Below are positions 43,150 to 51,021 of a stretch of 64,000 nt of DNA, piece after piece. Origin of the DNA: Mycolicibacterium holsaticum DSM 44478 = JCM 12374 (GTDB lineage Bacteria; Actinomycetota; Actinomycetes; Mycobacteriales; Mycobacteriaceae); the NCBI RefSeq assembly GCF_019645835.1, contig NZ_CP080998.1:4650001-4714000 (forward strand). The letters run 5' to 3'. Numbering within the stretch: position 1 is the stretch's first letter; each line of letters begins with the position of its first letter. The notes beneath the pieces were generated by a model, which was not told where the DNA came from, did no database searches, and worked only from the letters and a program-made list of their open reading frames with translations. The translations under genes and the position numbers were made by a program.

Positions 43150-44349
43150 ATGAGAGACGCCGCTAATCAACTTCACGACTACGAATCAATACCGTTCGAC
43201 AGAACGTCGGTGAGTCAGGAGAGTTTGGACGTCGGGGTGGGACGCCGAATGAACGGACTTCCCTGGCGAGGGCAATTTACTCCCGACCTTGTCGATGAGT
43301 TGCTGACTACCTACGCGAAACCTGGGCTTGTAATTGACCCGTTCTGCGGAAGCGGGACCGCCTTGATCGAGGCCGCTCACAAAGGCTTCGCAAGTACAGG
43401 GATCGAGGTCAATCCAGCAGCAGTCATTCTGGCGCGACTGCATACTCTAGTGGGGATCGAGTGGAGCGAGCGCCACCGCGCTGCGCTCGACGCTTATGCC
43501 GCGCTATCGAAGGTCGCTACTGCGGCCTCTGAGGTCATTGCAAAAACGGCTTCTAGCCTACCTGACCTGGATGTTCGTCTAATTGCGGAAGCCTTGTTTT
43601 TGCTGACGCTAGGAAACTCGAAAGAGTTCAGCGCATCGGGTCTTGACCGTGCAGCGTCCAAAATCGACGCCCTCCTCGCAACGCAACCCGATCGTGGCGT
43701 GACGATCGATGTAAGGCTCGGGGATGCTAGAGCGCTAGGTCTGGCTGACAACTCTGCGACCACTGCTCTCACGTCTCCACCGTACGTGAACGTATTCAAC
43801 TACCACCAAAATTACCGGGCAGCGGTTGAGCTTCTCGGATGGGAGGTTCTACCCGCCGCGCGCGCAGAGTTTGGATCCAATCGGAAGCATCGGCAGAATC
43901 GATTCTTGACAATCATCCAATACGCTCAAGACCTAGGGCTCGCCCTGGCCGAATTGAATCGAGTGATGCGGCCAGGTGGCCTGTCGATTTGGGTAATTGG
44001 ACGAGAATCCAAGGTCCTCGGCGAGTCTGTGACCAACCCTGCCATACTTCATGCCATGGCGGTCGGCGTATGCGACGTCGAACTGTTGCGAAAGCATGAG
44101 AGGCGTTTCACTAGTAGGTTCGGAACGCTTGTGTACGAGGACATTCTTATCTATCGACACGGCGGCGGCGTGGAGCACGTCCACGAGTCAGAGATTGCCA
44201 AATACGGATCCCGCATCGGTCGACAAGTCCTCGAGGCCCTTCGGAGCGATCGCAAAGACGCCCGGTGGGAACTGAGCTCGGCAATCGACGTCGCCGAATC
44301 CGTTAAGCCGTCTCCGGTGCCCGAATTCAATAACCCTGCAATTCCCTGA
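43150..44349 (+). CDS. DNA methyltransferase of the restriction-modification pair
   Basis: This 399-residue amino-methyltransferase has the SAM motif VIDPFCGSGTALIEA (about 61-75) and the catalytic motif TSPPY (208-212). SPPY is typical of N4-cytosine or related N-methyltransferases. The ~140 residues between the two motifs could hold the target-recognition region. LNRVMRPGGLSIWVIG is another common block. It should protect the host from the nuclease encoded 3 bp upstream. The recognition sequence cannot be deduced. GC content is lower than in the rest of the element, so the pair was probably acquired separately. Confidence 0.88.
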   Translation: MRDAANQLHDYESIPFDRTSVSQESLDVGVGRRMNGLPWRGQFTPDLVDELLTTYAKPGLVIDPFCGSGTALIEAAHKGFASTGIEVNPAAVILARLHTLVGIEWSERHRAALDAYAALSKVATAASEVIAKTASSLPDLDVRLIAEALFLLTLGNSKEFSASGLDRAASKIDALLATQPDRGVTIDVRLGDARALGLADNSATTALTSPPYVNVFNYHQNYRAAVELLGWEVLPAARAEFGSNRKHRQNRFLTIIQYAQDLGLALAELNRVMRPGGLSIWVIGRESKVLGESVTNPAILHAMAVGVCDVELLRKHERRFTSRFGTLVYEDILIYRHGGGVEHVHESEIAKYGSRIGRQVLEALRSDRKDARWELSSAIDVAESVKPSPVPEFNNPAIP

Positions 44350-44852
44350 GCGCTTCAAAGTAGTTCGCGGATCCGTAGCTTTCTGCGCAGCGCGTGAGGC
44401 TCCCTCCCGCGATTATCCGCCGCGCAATAAAAAAATCGTGACTACCGCGGGCGGAAGTCACCTCACCCCCTACCCAACATTCTCGGGGGTGGGTCCGGCA
44501 CCCCGTCCGCGCTCCCCGTGGCGGGCGGTCAGGCGACCGCAGACGGGCCGCTCGATGTCGAGGCCCGGCAAGGACACGCCTCGCCGCCGCTCGGCCGCCC
44601 ACGGCCCGCCAGGACCGCGAGTACCGGGCGCACGGTGACGATCACGGTCGGTTGCGCGCTCGGTCGCGGTCGGCACGCCTCCCGACGTCGCGTCGCTCGG
44701 ACGGGCCTGTTGGTCGCGGTGATCCCGGCGCGCACGAAGGAAACCCGCCGGGATCACCGCGCCGCTGCCGAGCATGCCGGTTGCCCGTCGCTCAACCCGG
44801 CGCGCGGTCCGAGGGTGGGTCGCCCGCCCCATCCCCCCGGAGGTCTAGCGGA
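44350..44852. other. Non-coding or unassigned gap between the R-M cargo and the capsid module
   Basis: I see no convincing gene. The first ~100 bp are AT-richer and include an A7 run (44427-44436 region), like the R-M genes. From about 44455 the sequence is very GC-rich. A hairpin of CACCCC...GGGGTG (about 44465-44491) may be a terminator. Open frames of up to 120 codons exist on the minus strand but are Arg/Gly/Pro-rich and family-free. Confidence 0.5.
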
Positions 44853-45317
44853 TCAGTAGAACCACCCGCCGCTGTCGTCGCCGTTCGTGGTGTCGGCGGC
44901 GTGGCCGACCTCCGACATGGGCACCGCGGTCTCGGCGGGCACGGCGGCGAGCACGTCGGCCATGCCCGGATCGGCGGTGATCAGTTCGACCCAATGCTTG
45001 CGGCGGGCCGGGGTGATCTTGCCCTTGGTCACCGCGTCGTCGACGGCGGCCTCGACCTTGGCGCGTGCTGCCGCGGCGGCGATCTTGCGGCCCTCGGCGG
45101 CGTCGCGCTTGAGCGCCTCGTGGGTGTCGTGGTCGACGAGTTCGAGGCCGTGTCGACGTGCGGCGGCGGCCACCGTCGACGGCTGTTCGGGGTTCATCCC
45201 GGCGGCCTGCGCGGCGAGGTCGGCCACGGTGTCGACGACGAGTTGCGGGTCGTCGGTATCGGCCGGTAGCCCGAGGGCATCGAGCAACGCGGCGATCTGT
45301 TCATCGGTGAAAGTCAT
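44853..45317 (-). CDS. Scaffold-like protein, similar to C-terminal part of Mu-type protein I
   Basis: This 154-residue protein begins MTFTDEQIAALLDALGLPAD. An Ala-rich helical middle precedes AVDDAVTKGKITPARRKHWV and then ITADPGMADVLAAVPAETAV, which matches the C-terminal segment of phage Mu protein I (protease/scaffold) and similar proteins. It lies just after the major capsid gene (19-bp gap), while the protease-like part is a separate gene two positions upstream. A capsid-assembly scaffold is the likely role. Last gene of the capsid operon. Confidence 0.72.
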   Translation of the reverse strand: MTFTDEQIAALLDALGLPADTDDPQLVVDTVADLAAQAAGMNPEQPSTVAAAARRHGLELVDHDTHEALKRDAAEGRKIAAAAARAKVEAAVDDAVTKGKITPARRKHWVELITADPGMADVLAAVPAETAVPMSEVGHAADTTNGDDSGGWFY

Positions 45318-45336
45318 TGTGTCCGTTCCCTTCTGG

Positions 45337-46221
45337 TTACGCGCTTAGGCCGGTGATCTTCTTGGCGGCGAACGGCCGATCGACGGCGAACGCGGGCACG
45401 GCGTAGGCCTGCACCCACTTGGATCGCGTCGAGCGGTCGTCGTACACCTCGACGGTCAGCGCGGCCTCGAAGCCGACGGTGCCGACCATGCCTCCCTGCG
45501 CCACGAACGCGGTCCCGGCCGGGATGCGCGGGTTGGCGAACATGCCCTCGGTGTACCCGGCGGACGCGAGCATGTCGTCGAGGTCCTCGGCGTAGGCGGT
45601 GCGGAGTTGCCGGGCCTGCTCGGGGTGCACGAGGAGGGTGTCGTGCGTGACGCCGAGTTCCTCAAGGTCGGCCATCTCCTGCGCCTCGGCGAAGTGCGCC
45701 GTCGGCCGATCGCCGGACGGGGTGAGGGCGTCAAGCGGGCCGACGAACGTCAATGCGTCCCACCCGGCCGCCGGTGTGAACGTGGCGATGTTGGCGGCGG
45801 CGAGCGCGGCGACGGCGCGCGTATCCAGTTTCCGCGCAATGGTATTCGCCAACTGGGTCGTCTGCTGGTCGAGGTAGTTGACCTCGTTACGGGACAACTG
45901 CTCGTCGGTCACCTGGAACCGGCCGCCCCAATCCTCGACGACCGCGAGCCGCGGTTCAGGCTCCACGCCCTCCACGACCTTGTACTCGGCACCGGGCGAA
46001 CGCTTCTCGACGTCGGTGGTGAAGAAGTCCGACGCCTGCACCACCGAGTACAAAAGCCCGCCTCCTTCGACCTTCGCGCCGTGGGTGCGGAAGAACTTCG
46101 GCAGCAGGATCTGCGCGTCGGCCAACCGGGCGATCCGGTCGCGGATGATCGTCGGCTGCCGCAACGCGACGTCGACGGTGAGTTGGCGGCCGGACAGCGC
46201 CGGGATGAGTGGGCTTGTCAT
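45337..46221 (-). CDS. Phage major capsid protein
   Basis: This 294-residue protein begins MTSPLIPALSGRQLTVDVAL. A helical N-arm leads to GGLLYSVVQASDFFTTDVEK, then WGGRFQVTDEQLSRNEVNYL and LDTRAVAALAAANIATF. HDTLLVHPEQARQLRTAY and GTAFVAQGGMVGTVGFEAAL lead to EVYDDRSTRSKWVQAYAVPA at the end, a layout typical of HK97-fold capsid proteins. The ATG at 46221 is used; the frame upstream of it shows no conservation. Position between the cement and scaffold genes supports the call. Confidence 0.87.
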   Translation of the reverse strand: MTSPLIPALSGRQLTVDVALRQPTIIRDRIARLADAQILLPKFFRTHGAKVEGGGLLYSVVQASDFFTTDVEKRSPGAEYKVVEGVEPEPRLAVVEDWGGRFQVTDEQLSRNEVNYLDQQTTQLANTIARKLDTRAVAALAAANIATFTPAAGWDALTFVGPLDALTPSGDRPTAHFAEAQEMADLEELGVTHDTLLVHPEQARQLRTAYAEDLDDMLASAGYTEGMFANPRIPAGTAFVAQGGMVGTVGFEAALTVEVYDDRSTRSKWVQAYAVPAFAVDRPFAAKKITGLSA

Positions 46222-46235
46222 TGCGTGAATCCTCC

Positions 46236-46619
46236 CTAGTAGAGCGAGATCTCGGCGTCGGTGGCGTCGGCCGCCCCGGTGACGGCGTAGCCAACGGCCT
46301 TCCCGGCGGCGAGGGTGGTTGCGGTTCCGCCCGCGCCCACTTGGACCTCGGCACCGGCGGCGATGGCTCCTGCCGCGGTGACTCGCACGACGCGGCTGTT
46401 GCCGCGCACCACGCGGACGAGGCCACCGGCGGCGGCGTCGTTGCCCGCCACCCCGCACGTGCGGCCACCGGCCGCGGCCGGGGCGACGGCGATGTTGCCT
46501 CCCGCGGTCCTATTGCCCGACACCGCGAGGAACCTGCGGGCGGTCACGGCGGCGGTGGCTTCGGCGGTGATGTCCTTGCCGGGGTCATAAACCGACGGGT
46601 TGGCGATCGTGGTGCTCAT
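46236..46619 (-). CDS. Capsid cement/decoration protein (DUF2190-like)
   Basis: This 127-residue Ala/Gly/Val-rich protein begins MSTTIANPSVYDPGKDITAE. The regular beta-rich pattern (TARRFLAVSGNRTAGGNIAV and VTAAGAIAAGAEVQVGAGGT) is typical of small cement proteins that stabilise HK97-type capsids. The start overlaps the protease stop by four bases, and the major capsid gene follows after 14 bp. This gene order (protease, cement, capsid) matches Mu-like phages. Confidence 0.8.
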   Translation of the reverse strand: MSTTIANPSVYDPGKDITAEATAAVTARRFLAVSGNRTAGGNIAVAPAAAGGRTCGVAGNDAAAGGLVRVVRGNSRVVRVTAAGAIAAGAEVQVGAGGTATTLAAGKAVGYAVTGAADATDAEISLY

Positions 46620-47224
46620 GCGGGTGTCCTCTCGTGTGAGACGGTTCGGGTGTTGCGGGTACGTCGGGCACGGGCAACGGCCACGGCACGCGCCCGGTCG
46701 GCGCTGGGATCGGGTGCAGCGGATGCGATGACGACGCGGCGCTCCGACGGTCCGGCGGTGGCCGCCAGGTCGACGCCGTACAACGCGGCCACGTCCGCGA
46801 GCGAGTCGAGTTCCTTCACCGCGGGCGCGGTGGCACCCAACAACGCGACGGCCGACAGAACAACCGGCCATGCGTGCCCGGTGGTGTCGGTGTAGTCGAG
46901 TAGGCACTCGACCGAGCGTTGCGGGTACGCGTGCGGCAGCAGGTTGGCGATGGCGCGCGGCACACCGGTGAACGTGCCGACCAGCGTGCGGCCGCCGTTG
47001 ATGATGGCTAGGTCGGTGACGGTTCCCAACGCGGGACCGGCGTCGCGCAGCGGACCCTCGTGGCCGAGTTTGATGACCGGCCGCACGATCCCGGCCGCGT
47101 GCGCCTCGACGATCGACCGCAGATCCTCGGGCGTCACATCCCACGGTCCGGTCGACGCCTCGTGCTCGCCGACGTGGATTAGCGGCACGTTCGGAATCGT
47201 GCGCGTATCAACCGGCATGGTCAC
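46616..47224 (-). CDS. Mu-type capsid maturation protease (protein I-like, protease part)
   Basis: This 202-residue protein begins MTMPVDTRTIPNVPLIHVGE. The block VRPVIKLGHEGPLRDAGPAL then GTVTDLAIINGGRTLVGTF, VPRAIANLLPHAYPQRSVEC and VVLSAVALLGATAPAVKELD follows the Mu protein I-type protease pattern (KLGH..., a small beta region, RSVE, AVALLGA..PAV). It should cleave the scaffold during capsid assembly. It stops before the scaffold segment, which is encoded separately at 44853-45317. Both ends overlap neighbours by 4 bp. Confidence 0.8.
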   Translation of the reverse strand: MTMPVDTRTIPNVPLIHVGEHEASTGPWDVTPEDLRSIVEAHAAGIVRPVIKLGHEGPLRDAGPALGTVTDLAIINGGRTLVGTFTGVPRAIANLLPHAYPQRSVECLLDYTDTTGHAWPVVLSAVALLGATAPAVKELDSLADVAALYGVDLAATAGPSERRVVIASAAPDPSADRARAVAVARARRTRNTRTVSHERTPA

Positions 47225-47604
47225 CCGATCCGGCGCGCAGCCTTCCGCTCAGCGCGTTCGACAACCGACCTGACCGGGAGCAACCACCGGGAGCCGGTCG
47301 AGTGCGCGGGTAACCGGCCGCGCCGAACCAATGCCCGGACAGCGTGTGACGAGATCCCGAGGACCTTCCCCGCCTCCGCCGTGGTGCATAGGTCATAGGC
47401 CGAGTGTTGGCGCGAATCCGGTTGCGACGCAAACCTTGTGACGCCTTTCGGGTCCGAGGCATCACAAACCGACCGGTTTAGCCGGGTGATGACCCCGGCG
47501 AGTCGGCCGGTGGGTTGCCGGTTGGTGCGCCGCAACAGGTCGTCGATGGTGGCGAGGATGACCGCAACGTCGGCGACGTCGACCACCACCGCGCGGCGGA
47601 TCAC
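47221..47604 (-). CDS. Helix-turn-helix DNA-binding protein
   Basis: This 127-residue protein has a C-terminal MerR/excisionase-like helix-turn-helix: TTAEAGKVLGISSHAVRALV then RRGRLPAHSTGSRWLLPV. The N-terminal half (VADVAVILATIDDLLRRTNR) is helical and of no recognised family. It lies inside the structural operon, not next to the integrase, so it may be a regulator or a DNA-recognition packaging factor. Function is not assigned. Confidence 0.72.
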   Translation of the reverse strand: MIRRAVVVDVADVAVILATIDDLLRRTNRQPTGRLAGVITRLNRSVCDASDPKGVTRFASQPDSRQHSAYDLCTTAEAGKVLGISSHAVRALVRRGRLPAHSTGSRWLLPVRSVVERAERKAARRIG

Positions 47605-48383
47605 GCCACCCCACCCACGTCGGCGTCCGGAAAGACCATGAGCGTGTCGACGCGCACCAACTCGGCGCGCAGAGTCGCCGCGAGGTGATGCGGGTCCACC
47701 GTGCCGTCCTCGGCGGTCACCGAGGCCACGAGCGGCGCTACCGTCGAGAACACAACCGACGGAATCAAGCCCGGCCGCTCATAGCACTCGCGGAGCGCCA
47801 GTTCCGTTGCGGTCGAACGCATCTCGTCATCGCCGGTGATCTGGCCTAGCGCCATCATGGCGGCGGCGCGTTGCATCCGGAGTTCGGTGTCGTTGTCGCC
47901 GCCCGCGCACCGGAGCCGCAGCGCGGCCACCTCGGCGTCGGTGAGGTGGTCGCGTAGCCGGTTGATGACCCTCCACGCGGCTAGTTCCACGCGGGCACGG
48001 TCGACGGCCACCGGCCGCGGTAACGGGTCGGCGAGCGATTCCTCGGCGGTCAGCACCCGCAGCCGGTCGACGGGTAGCCGGTATGCGGCCGCGAGCCAGA
48101 TCGAACCGGGCAGCAGCGCCCAGCCGGTGTCGTCGTGGCCGCAGCGGCGCGGGCGTGACGCGTAGTCGACCGCGGCCGCGAACCCGCGCTCGTGCCCGAC
48201 TAGGCCGAACGACAGCGCGAGCGTGGCGGCCTGGTCGGACCGGAAGAACCACCGCACCTCGTCGGGATCAGCGTCGGTCACCACGTGGCGGCCCGCGGCG
48301 CGCATCCGGGCGGCGACCCGTTGCACCAACGCCTCGTCGGGATCGTCGTCGGCGGGGTGGCCGCCCGCGCTCGGGTGGTTCAT
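47601..48383 (-). CDS. Element protein of unknown function (260 aa)
   Basis: I do not recognise this 260-residue protein. It begins MNHPSAGGHPADDDPDEALV and is mostly helical, with EVRWFFRSDQAATLALSFGL, a Cys/His-containing CGHDDTGWALLPGSIWLAAA and a C-terminal HHLAATLRAELVRVDTLMVF. It is the largest unknown in the element and directly precedes the HTH-protease-capsid genes. No Walker motif is seen, so a terminase ATPase is unlikely. ATG 48383 overlaps the preceding stop by four bases. Confidence 0.75.
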   Translation of the reverse strand: MNHPSAGGHPADDDPDEALVQRVAARMRAAGRHVVTDADPDEVRWFFRSDQAATLALSFGLVGHERGFAAAVDYASRPRRCGHDDTGWALLPGSIWLAAAYRLPVDRLRVLTAEESLADPLPRPVAVDRARVELAAWRVINRLRDHLTDAEVAALRLRCAGGDNDTELRMQRAAAMMALGQITGDDEMRSTATELALRECYERPGLIPSVVFSTVAPLVASVTAEDGTVDPHHLAATLRAELVRVDTLMVFPDADVGGVA

Positions 48384-48658
48384 CGGTTGCCGCCGTCTGG
48401 GTTTTCCGGTCCGTCGATGATCCCAGCGAGCAGGTCTTCGGTGGGTTGTCGCAGGATCTCCGCAGCCACCCGCAGCGCAACTTCGTCCGGGAGGATGACG
48501 GTTCCGCCCGTCGCCCTGCCCCAGCGGTCTCCGGTCATGCCGCCGTCGTCTCCTCTGATCTCGACCCAGTTCCCCCAACTGGTCCAGTGGTCAATCACGT
48601 GATAGGTGCGGCCTTCGTGTTCGATTGGCTCGCACTTGGGTCCAAAGCCGTTACTCAT
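48380..48658 (-). CDS. Element protein of unknown function (92 aa)
   Basis: This 92-residue acidic protein begins MSNGFGPKCEPIEHEGRTYH and has YHVIDHWTSWGNWVEIRGDD, a beta-rich Trp-containing stretch, then a helix (DEVALRVAAEILRQPTEDLL). It looks like a small single-domain phage protein. Four-base overlaps with both neighbours support translation. No family recognised. Confidence 0.68.
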   Translation of the reverse strand: MSNGFGPKCEPIEHEGRTYHVIDHWTSWGNWVEIRGDDGGMTGDRWGRATGGTVILPDEVALRVAAEILRQPTEDLLAGIIDGPENPDGGNR

Positions 48659-48858
48659 AGTTCGGTGTTCTCCTTCGCGGTTGTGGTGGTTGGGTTGTCG
48701 ATGCGTTCGGCGGCGTCAACGATCGCGTCGGCGAGCGCTATCGCCTCGGTGGGTGAGACGGTCAAAGTGACCGGCCCTGCGCGGATGGAGACCCGGCGAG
48801 CACGGAGCTTCGGCACCACCGCGACGGCGTACTCCGCGCTGGCGATCGTCAACCTCAT
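48655..48858 (-). CDS. Element protein of unknown function (67 aa)
   Basis: This 67-residue protein reads MRLTIASAEYAVAVVPKLRA, then RRVSIRAGPVTLTVSPTEAI and a helix ALADAIVDAAERIDN with a Thr/Glu-rich tail. The likely beta-beta-alpha layout suggests a small folded domain. It has 4-bp overlaps at both ends within the operon. Function unknown. Confidence 0.65.
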   Translation of the reverse strand: MRLTIASAEYAVAVVPKLRARRVSIRAGPVTLTVSPTEAIALADAIVDAAERIDNPTTTTAKENTEL

Positions 48859-49181
48859 GACGCCCCCGGCGGTTCATGGAGCGGCTCGGTGACGTCGCGG
48901 CCAGCAGGCGGCGGTGTCGGCGCGGCGTGATCGCAGCGCGTCGCCGGGTCCACCGGCGCACCGTCCGGGCCGAGAACCCAACCCGACGGATCGCAGCGTC
49001 GGCACCCCCGGATGGCGGCCGCTCGCGCCTCGCGCTCGGTCCGAGCGGCATCCTTGCCCGCCCTGCGGCGTCCCAGGGCGGCGATGACATCCGCCGGTAC
49101 GGCACCAGGTGCGAGGCCGACGGCGGCGGTGATCTGCGCCCACTCGTGGGCACGTATCCACCGGTCGGCGGGCGCGGTCAT
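48855..49181 (-). CDS. Element protein of unknown function with Cys/His motif (108 aa)
   Basis: This 108-residue protein begins MTAPADRWIRAHEWAQITAA, has a charged helix (RRRAGKDAARTEREARAAAI) and then GCRRCDPSGWVLGPDGAPVD followed by PATRCDH. The C-x2-C...C-x-H spacing could bind zinc, as in many small replication- or helicase-associated phage proteins. It lies two genes after the replication-like protein. Function unknown. Confidence 0.68.
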   Translation of the reverse strand: MTAPADRWIRAHEWAQITAAVGLAPGAVPADVIAALGRRRAGKDAARTEREARAAAIRGCRRCDPSGWVLGPDGAPVDPATRCDHAAPTPPPAGRDVTEPLHEPPGAS

Positions 49182-49399
49182 AGCGTCACGCGCCGCGCGT
49201 AATCAACGATCTCGGCAGGGATGCCCGACCACCGGAGCTGCGCCCATGTGCACGCGCGGTGGTCTTGCCACGCGTCCGCCTCGTACGTCTCGAACAGGTC
49301 CCAGCTGTCCGGGTTGAGCAGCATCGGCTCACCGCAGACGTGGCATGGAATCCAGAGCGGCAATTGCGACCCGACCGGCATGGGTCCGCTTCCGCTCAC
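49178..49399 (-). CDS. Element protein of unknown function, zinc-ribbon-like (73 aa)
   Basis: This 73-residue protein begins MSGSGPMPVGSQLPLWIPCH and carries CHVCGEPM with a later DHRACTW, a possible zinc-ribbon. LFETYEADAWQDHRACTWAQ is acidic and aromatic. Its start overlaps the stop of the replication-like gene. No family recognised. Confidence 0.65.
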   Translation of the reverse strand: MSGSGPMPVGSQLPLWIPCHVCGEPMLLNPDSWDLFETYEADAWQDHRACTWAQLRWSGIPAEIVDYARRVTL

Positions 49400-50412
49400 G
49401 ATGCCGCCTGCCGCCGGTCGGCGAGGTCACAGTCGGGGCATCCGATCGCGTCGGCGAGCGGCACGCCGCGGTGGGTGTCGCAGCGCGGATGGGCGATGTG
49501 GTGTTGCCACCATGCCGCCCAGATCGGGGCGTGCGGGCATCGGAGCGGTGCGGGCAGTTCGTCCCACGGGTCGTTGATCCAGCCCTCGTCGTCGCAGTCG
49601 TCGCATTCGGTGTTCCACGCTCGTCGCGCGTCGCCGCGCCGGGTGAACCACTTCGACCGCTCGCCCTCCCATGCCTCGCGCGCCTTGCGGCGGTCGCCAC
49701 ACGAGCCGCACTTCGGCACCGGCCCGTCCCGTTCGGTGTCCCAGTCGGCGTGGGCCGGGCACCGTTCCGCCGGTTCGGGTTCGGGATAGTTCTGCGGCCA
49801 GTGGATTAGTGCCACCGGCAGCGCGGCGATGTGAGGCGGCACGGCGATAGCCGCTGCCGACGCGGTGTCGTTGACCGCGGATTGTTCCTCGGGGAGGTCG
49901 TCAATCGACGGTTGCGGTTCCGGTGTCGGCGATTCCTCGCGCGCGCACGCGCTCCCGTCAAGAGAACCGTCAATAGAACCGTCAAGTGTGCCACCCAGGG
50001 GTGGCGTAACCACATCCGAAAATGGCGCAACCACATCGGGAGTTGGCGCAACCACATCCGCTGTGCTCACGCCATCCTGGGTGGCGCAAGCATTGTCGCT
50101 TGGTTGCGCCACTCTGGGTGGCGTGAGCGCCAACAACTCGTAGATGTTCGCTCGCGCCACGCCGTGCGACTTGTACCCACGCTTCACGACCCGGATCAGC
50201 CCGCGGTCCTTCAACTGTTCGAGTGTTCGCACCGCTGTTCGCGGCGACTTGCCGATCGCGGCCTGGACGTGGGCCAGTCGCACCGAGCCCTGCCGACTGT
50301 CGGTATGGCATTTCTCGGCGATCGCCACTAGCGCGAGCGTCTGCGCCTGCGTCAGGTCAGCGAGGTGCCCGGTACGGGCGTCGAGAACCTCGCCCACCAA
50401 TTGCCCGCTCAT
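49396..50412 (-). CDS. Winged-helix replication-like protein with Cys-rich C-terminus
   Basis: This 338-residue protein has an N-terminal winged-helix DNA-binding domain (about 1-95): QAQTLALVAIAEKCHTDSRQ, VRLAHVQAAIGKSPRTAVRT and LEQLKDRGLIRVVKRG. This is the form seen in phage and plasmid replication initiators. A linker (about 100-160) is encoded by 21-bp and 12-bp tandem repeats. The C-terminus (about 215-338) contains several CxxC pairs (CGSCGDRRKA, CDDCDDEGW, CPDCDLADRR) suited to zinc binding. First gene of the long overlapping operon, 45 bp after the excisionase gene. Replication initiation is inference. Confidence 0.75.
   Translation of the reverse strand: MSGQLVGEVLDARTGHLADLTQAQTLALVAIAEKCHTDSRQGSVRLAHVQAAIGKSPRTAVRTLEQLKDRGLIRVVKRGYKSHGVARANIYELLALTPPRVAQPSDNACATQDGVSTADVVAPTPDVVAPFSDVVTPPLGGTLDGSIDGSLDGSACAREESPTPEPQPSIDDLPEEQSAVNDTASAAAIAVPPHIAALPVALIHWPQNYPEPEPAERCPAHADWDTERDGPVPKCGSCGDRRKAREAWEGERSKWFTRRGDARRAWNTECDDCDDEGWINDPWDELPAPLRCPHAPIWAAWWQHHIAHPRCDTHRGVPLADAIGCPDCDLADRRQAAS
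49958..50110. repeat. Iteron-like tandem repeats inside the replication-like gene
   Basis: Three units of TGGCGYAACCACATCSG start at 50002, 50023 and 50044, a 21-bp period. Related TGGCGCAA (50082) and TGGTTGCGCCA (50101-50111) follow. Beside them are three 12-bp units based on CCGTCAAGAGAA (about 49959-49994). They encode a DVVAP-like and GSIDGSLDGS linker but also look like iterons. Confidence 0.7.
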
Positions 50413-50457
50413 GCGGAACTCCTAGCGTCGCTGGGTAATGAGAGCGGTTGCAGCGCA

Positions 50458-50688
50458 CTAGTATTCGATGCTTCCGACCCGCGACCCGGCCTCCTGAGCG
50501 GCGATCCATGCCATCACCTCGGTACGCCGGTACATGACGCGCTTCCCCCCGAGAATGAACGACGGCGGCCCTTCTTTGCCGCCGTTCATCCGCCACCAGC
50601 GGAGGGTGGATTCGGATAGGCCGGTGAGTGCGGCGACGTCGCGGGTCGACATGAACGGGCTACTGATGGGCGTGGGCGTGCGGGACAT
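50458..50688 (-). CDS. Excisionase-like helix-turn-helix protein
   Basis: This 76-residue protein has a single AlpA/Xis-type winged helix: FMSTRDVAALTGLSESTLRW, then WRMNGGKEGPPSFILGGKRV and MYRRTEVMAWIAAQEAG. Such proteins direct integrase towards excision or act as regulators. It is divergent from the integrase, with a 333-bp control region between. ATG 50688 is chosen because the family pattern begins just after it. Confidence 0.86.
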   Translation of the reverse strand: MSRTPTPISSPFMSTRDVAALTGLSESTLRWWRMNGGKEGPPSFILGGKRVMYRRTEVMAWIAAQEAGSRVGSIEY

Positions 50689-50798
50689 TGCGTGTCTCCT
50701 TGGTTGACGGGCGTTGGTCATGGTGGCTGTCCGCGTCTCGGGCGGGTACGACCATTGAGGCACAACCTAGCGACTTTGTCACGGGCGGATCGTCCCAG

Positions 50799-50819
50799 AG
50801 TGGTTGCAGTGCAACCACT
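50799..50819. promoter_or_regulatory. Perfect 21-bp operator-like palindrome between xis and int
   Basis: AGTGGTTGCA-G-TGCAACCACT has perfect 10-bp arms. Its half-site GCAACCAC is the same as in the 21-bp repeats of the replication-like gene. A looser copy of part of it (GGTTGCAGCGCAC) lies at about 50449-50461. It is the best candidate for the element's main operator. The rest of 50689-51021 shows no gene. Confidence 0.75.
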
Positions 50820-51021
50820 TTCGGTAGCAGCGCCACCACTCGCAGAAACACCGGCCGTCCCATCAAACAGGCCTCTACCTGCACCGATAACGCGGTGGCT
50901 GGTGACGCTGCTACCGCGGCGGATGATGGTCCGAATCCTTTTGCCGCAGAGTGTGTTAGCAGTGTTGGCGGCGTGGGATGATGGGAGCACAGCCCCGCAC
51001 GATCCGACGGGAGATCAACGC

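Noticed and set aside
44470..44832. 120-codon minus-strand ORF in the gap of the element
   Set aside because: Arg/Gly/Pro-rich, no recognisable domain, and other frames are equally open. Kept as an unassigned gap.
47601..48383. Terminase large subunit in the element
   Set aside because: The 260-aa protein has no Walker A/B or nuclease motif, so a terminase call is not supportable.
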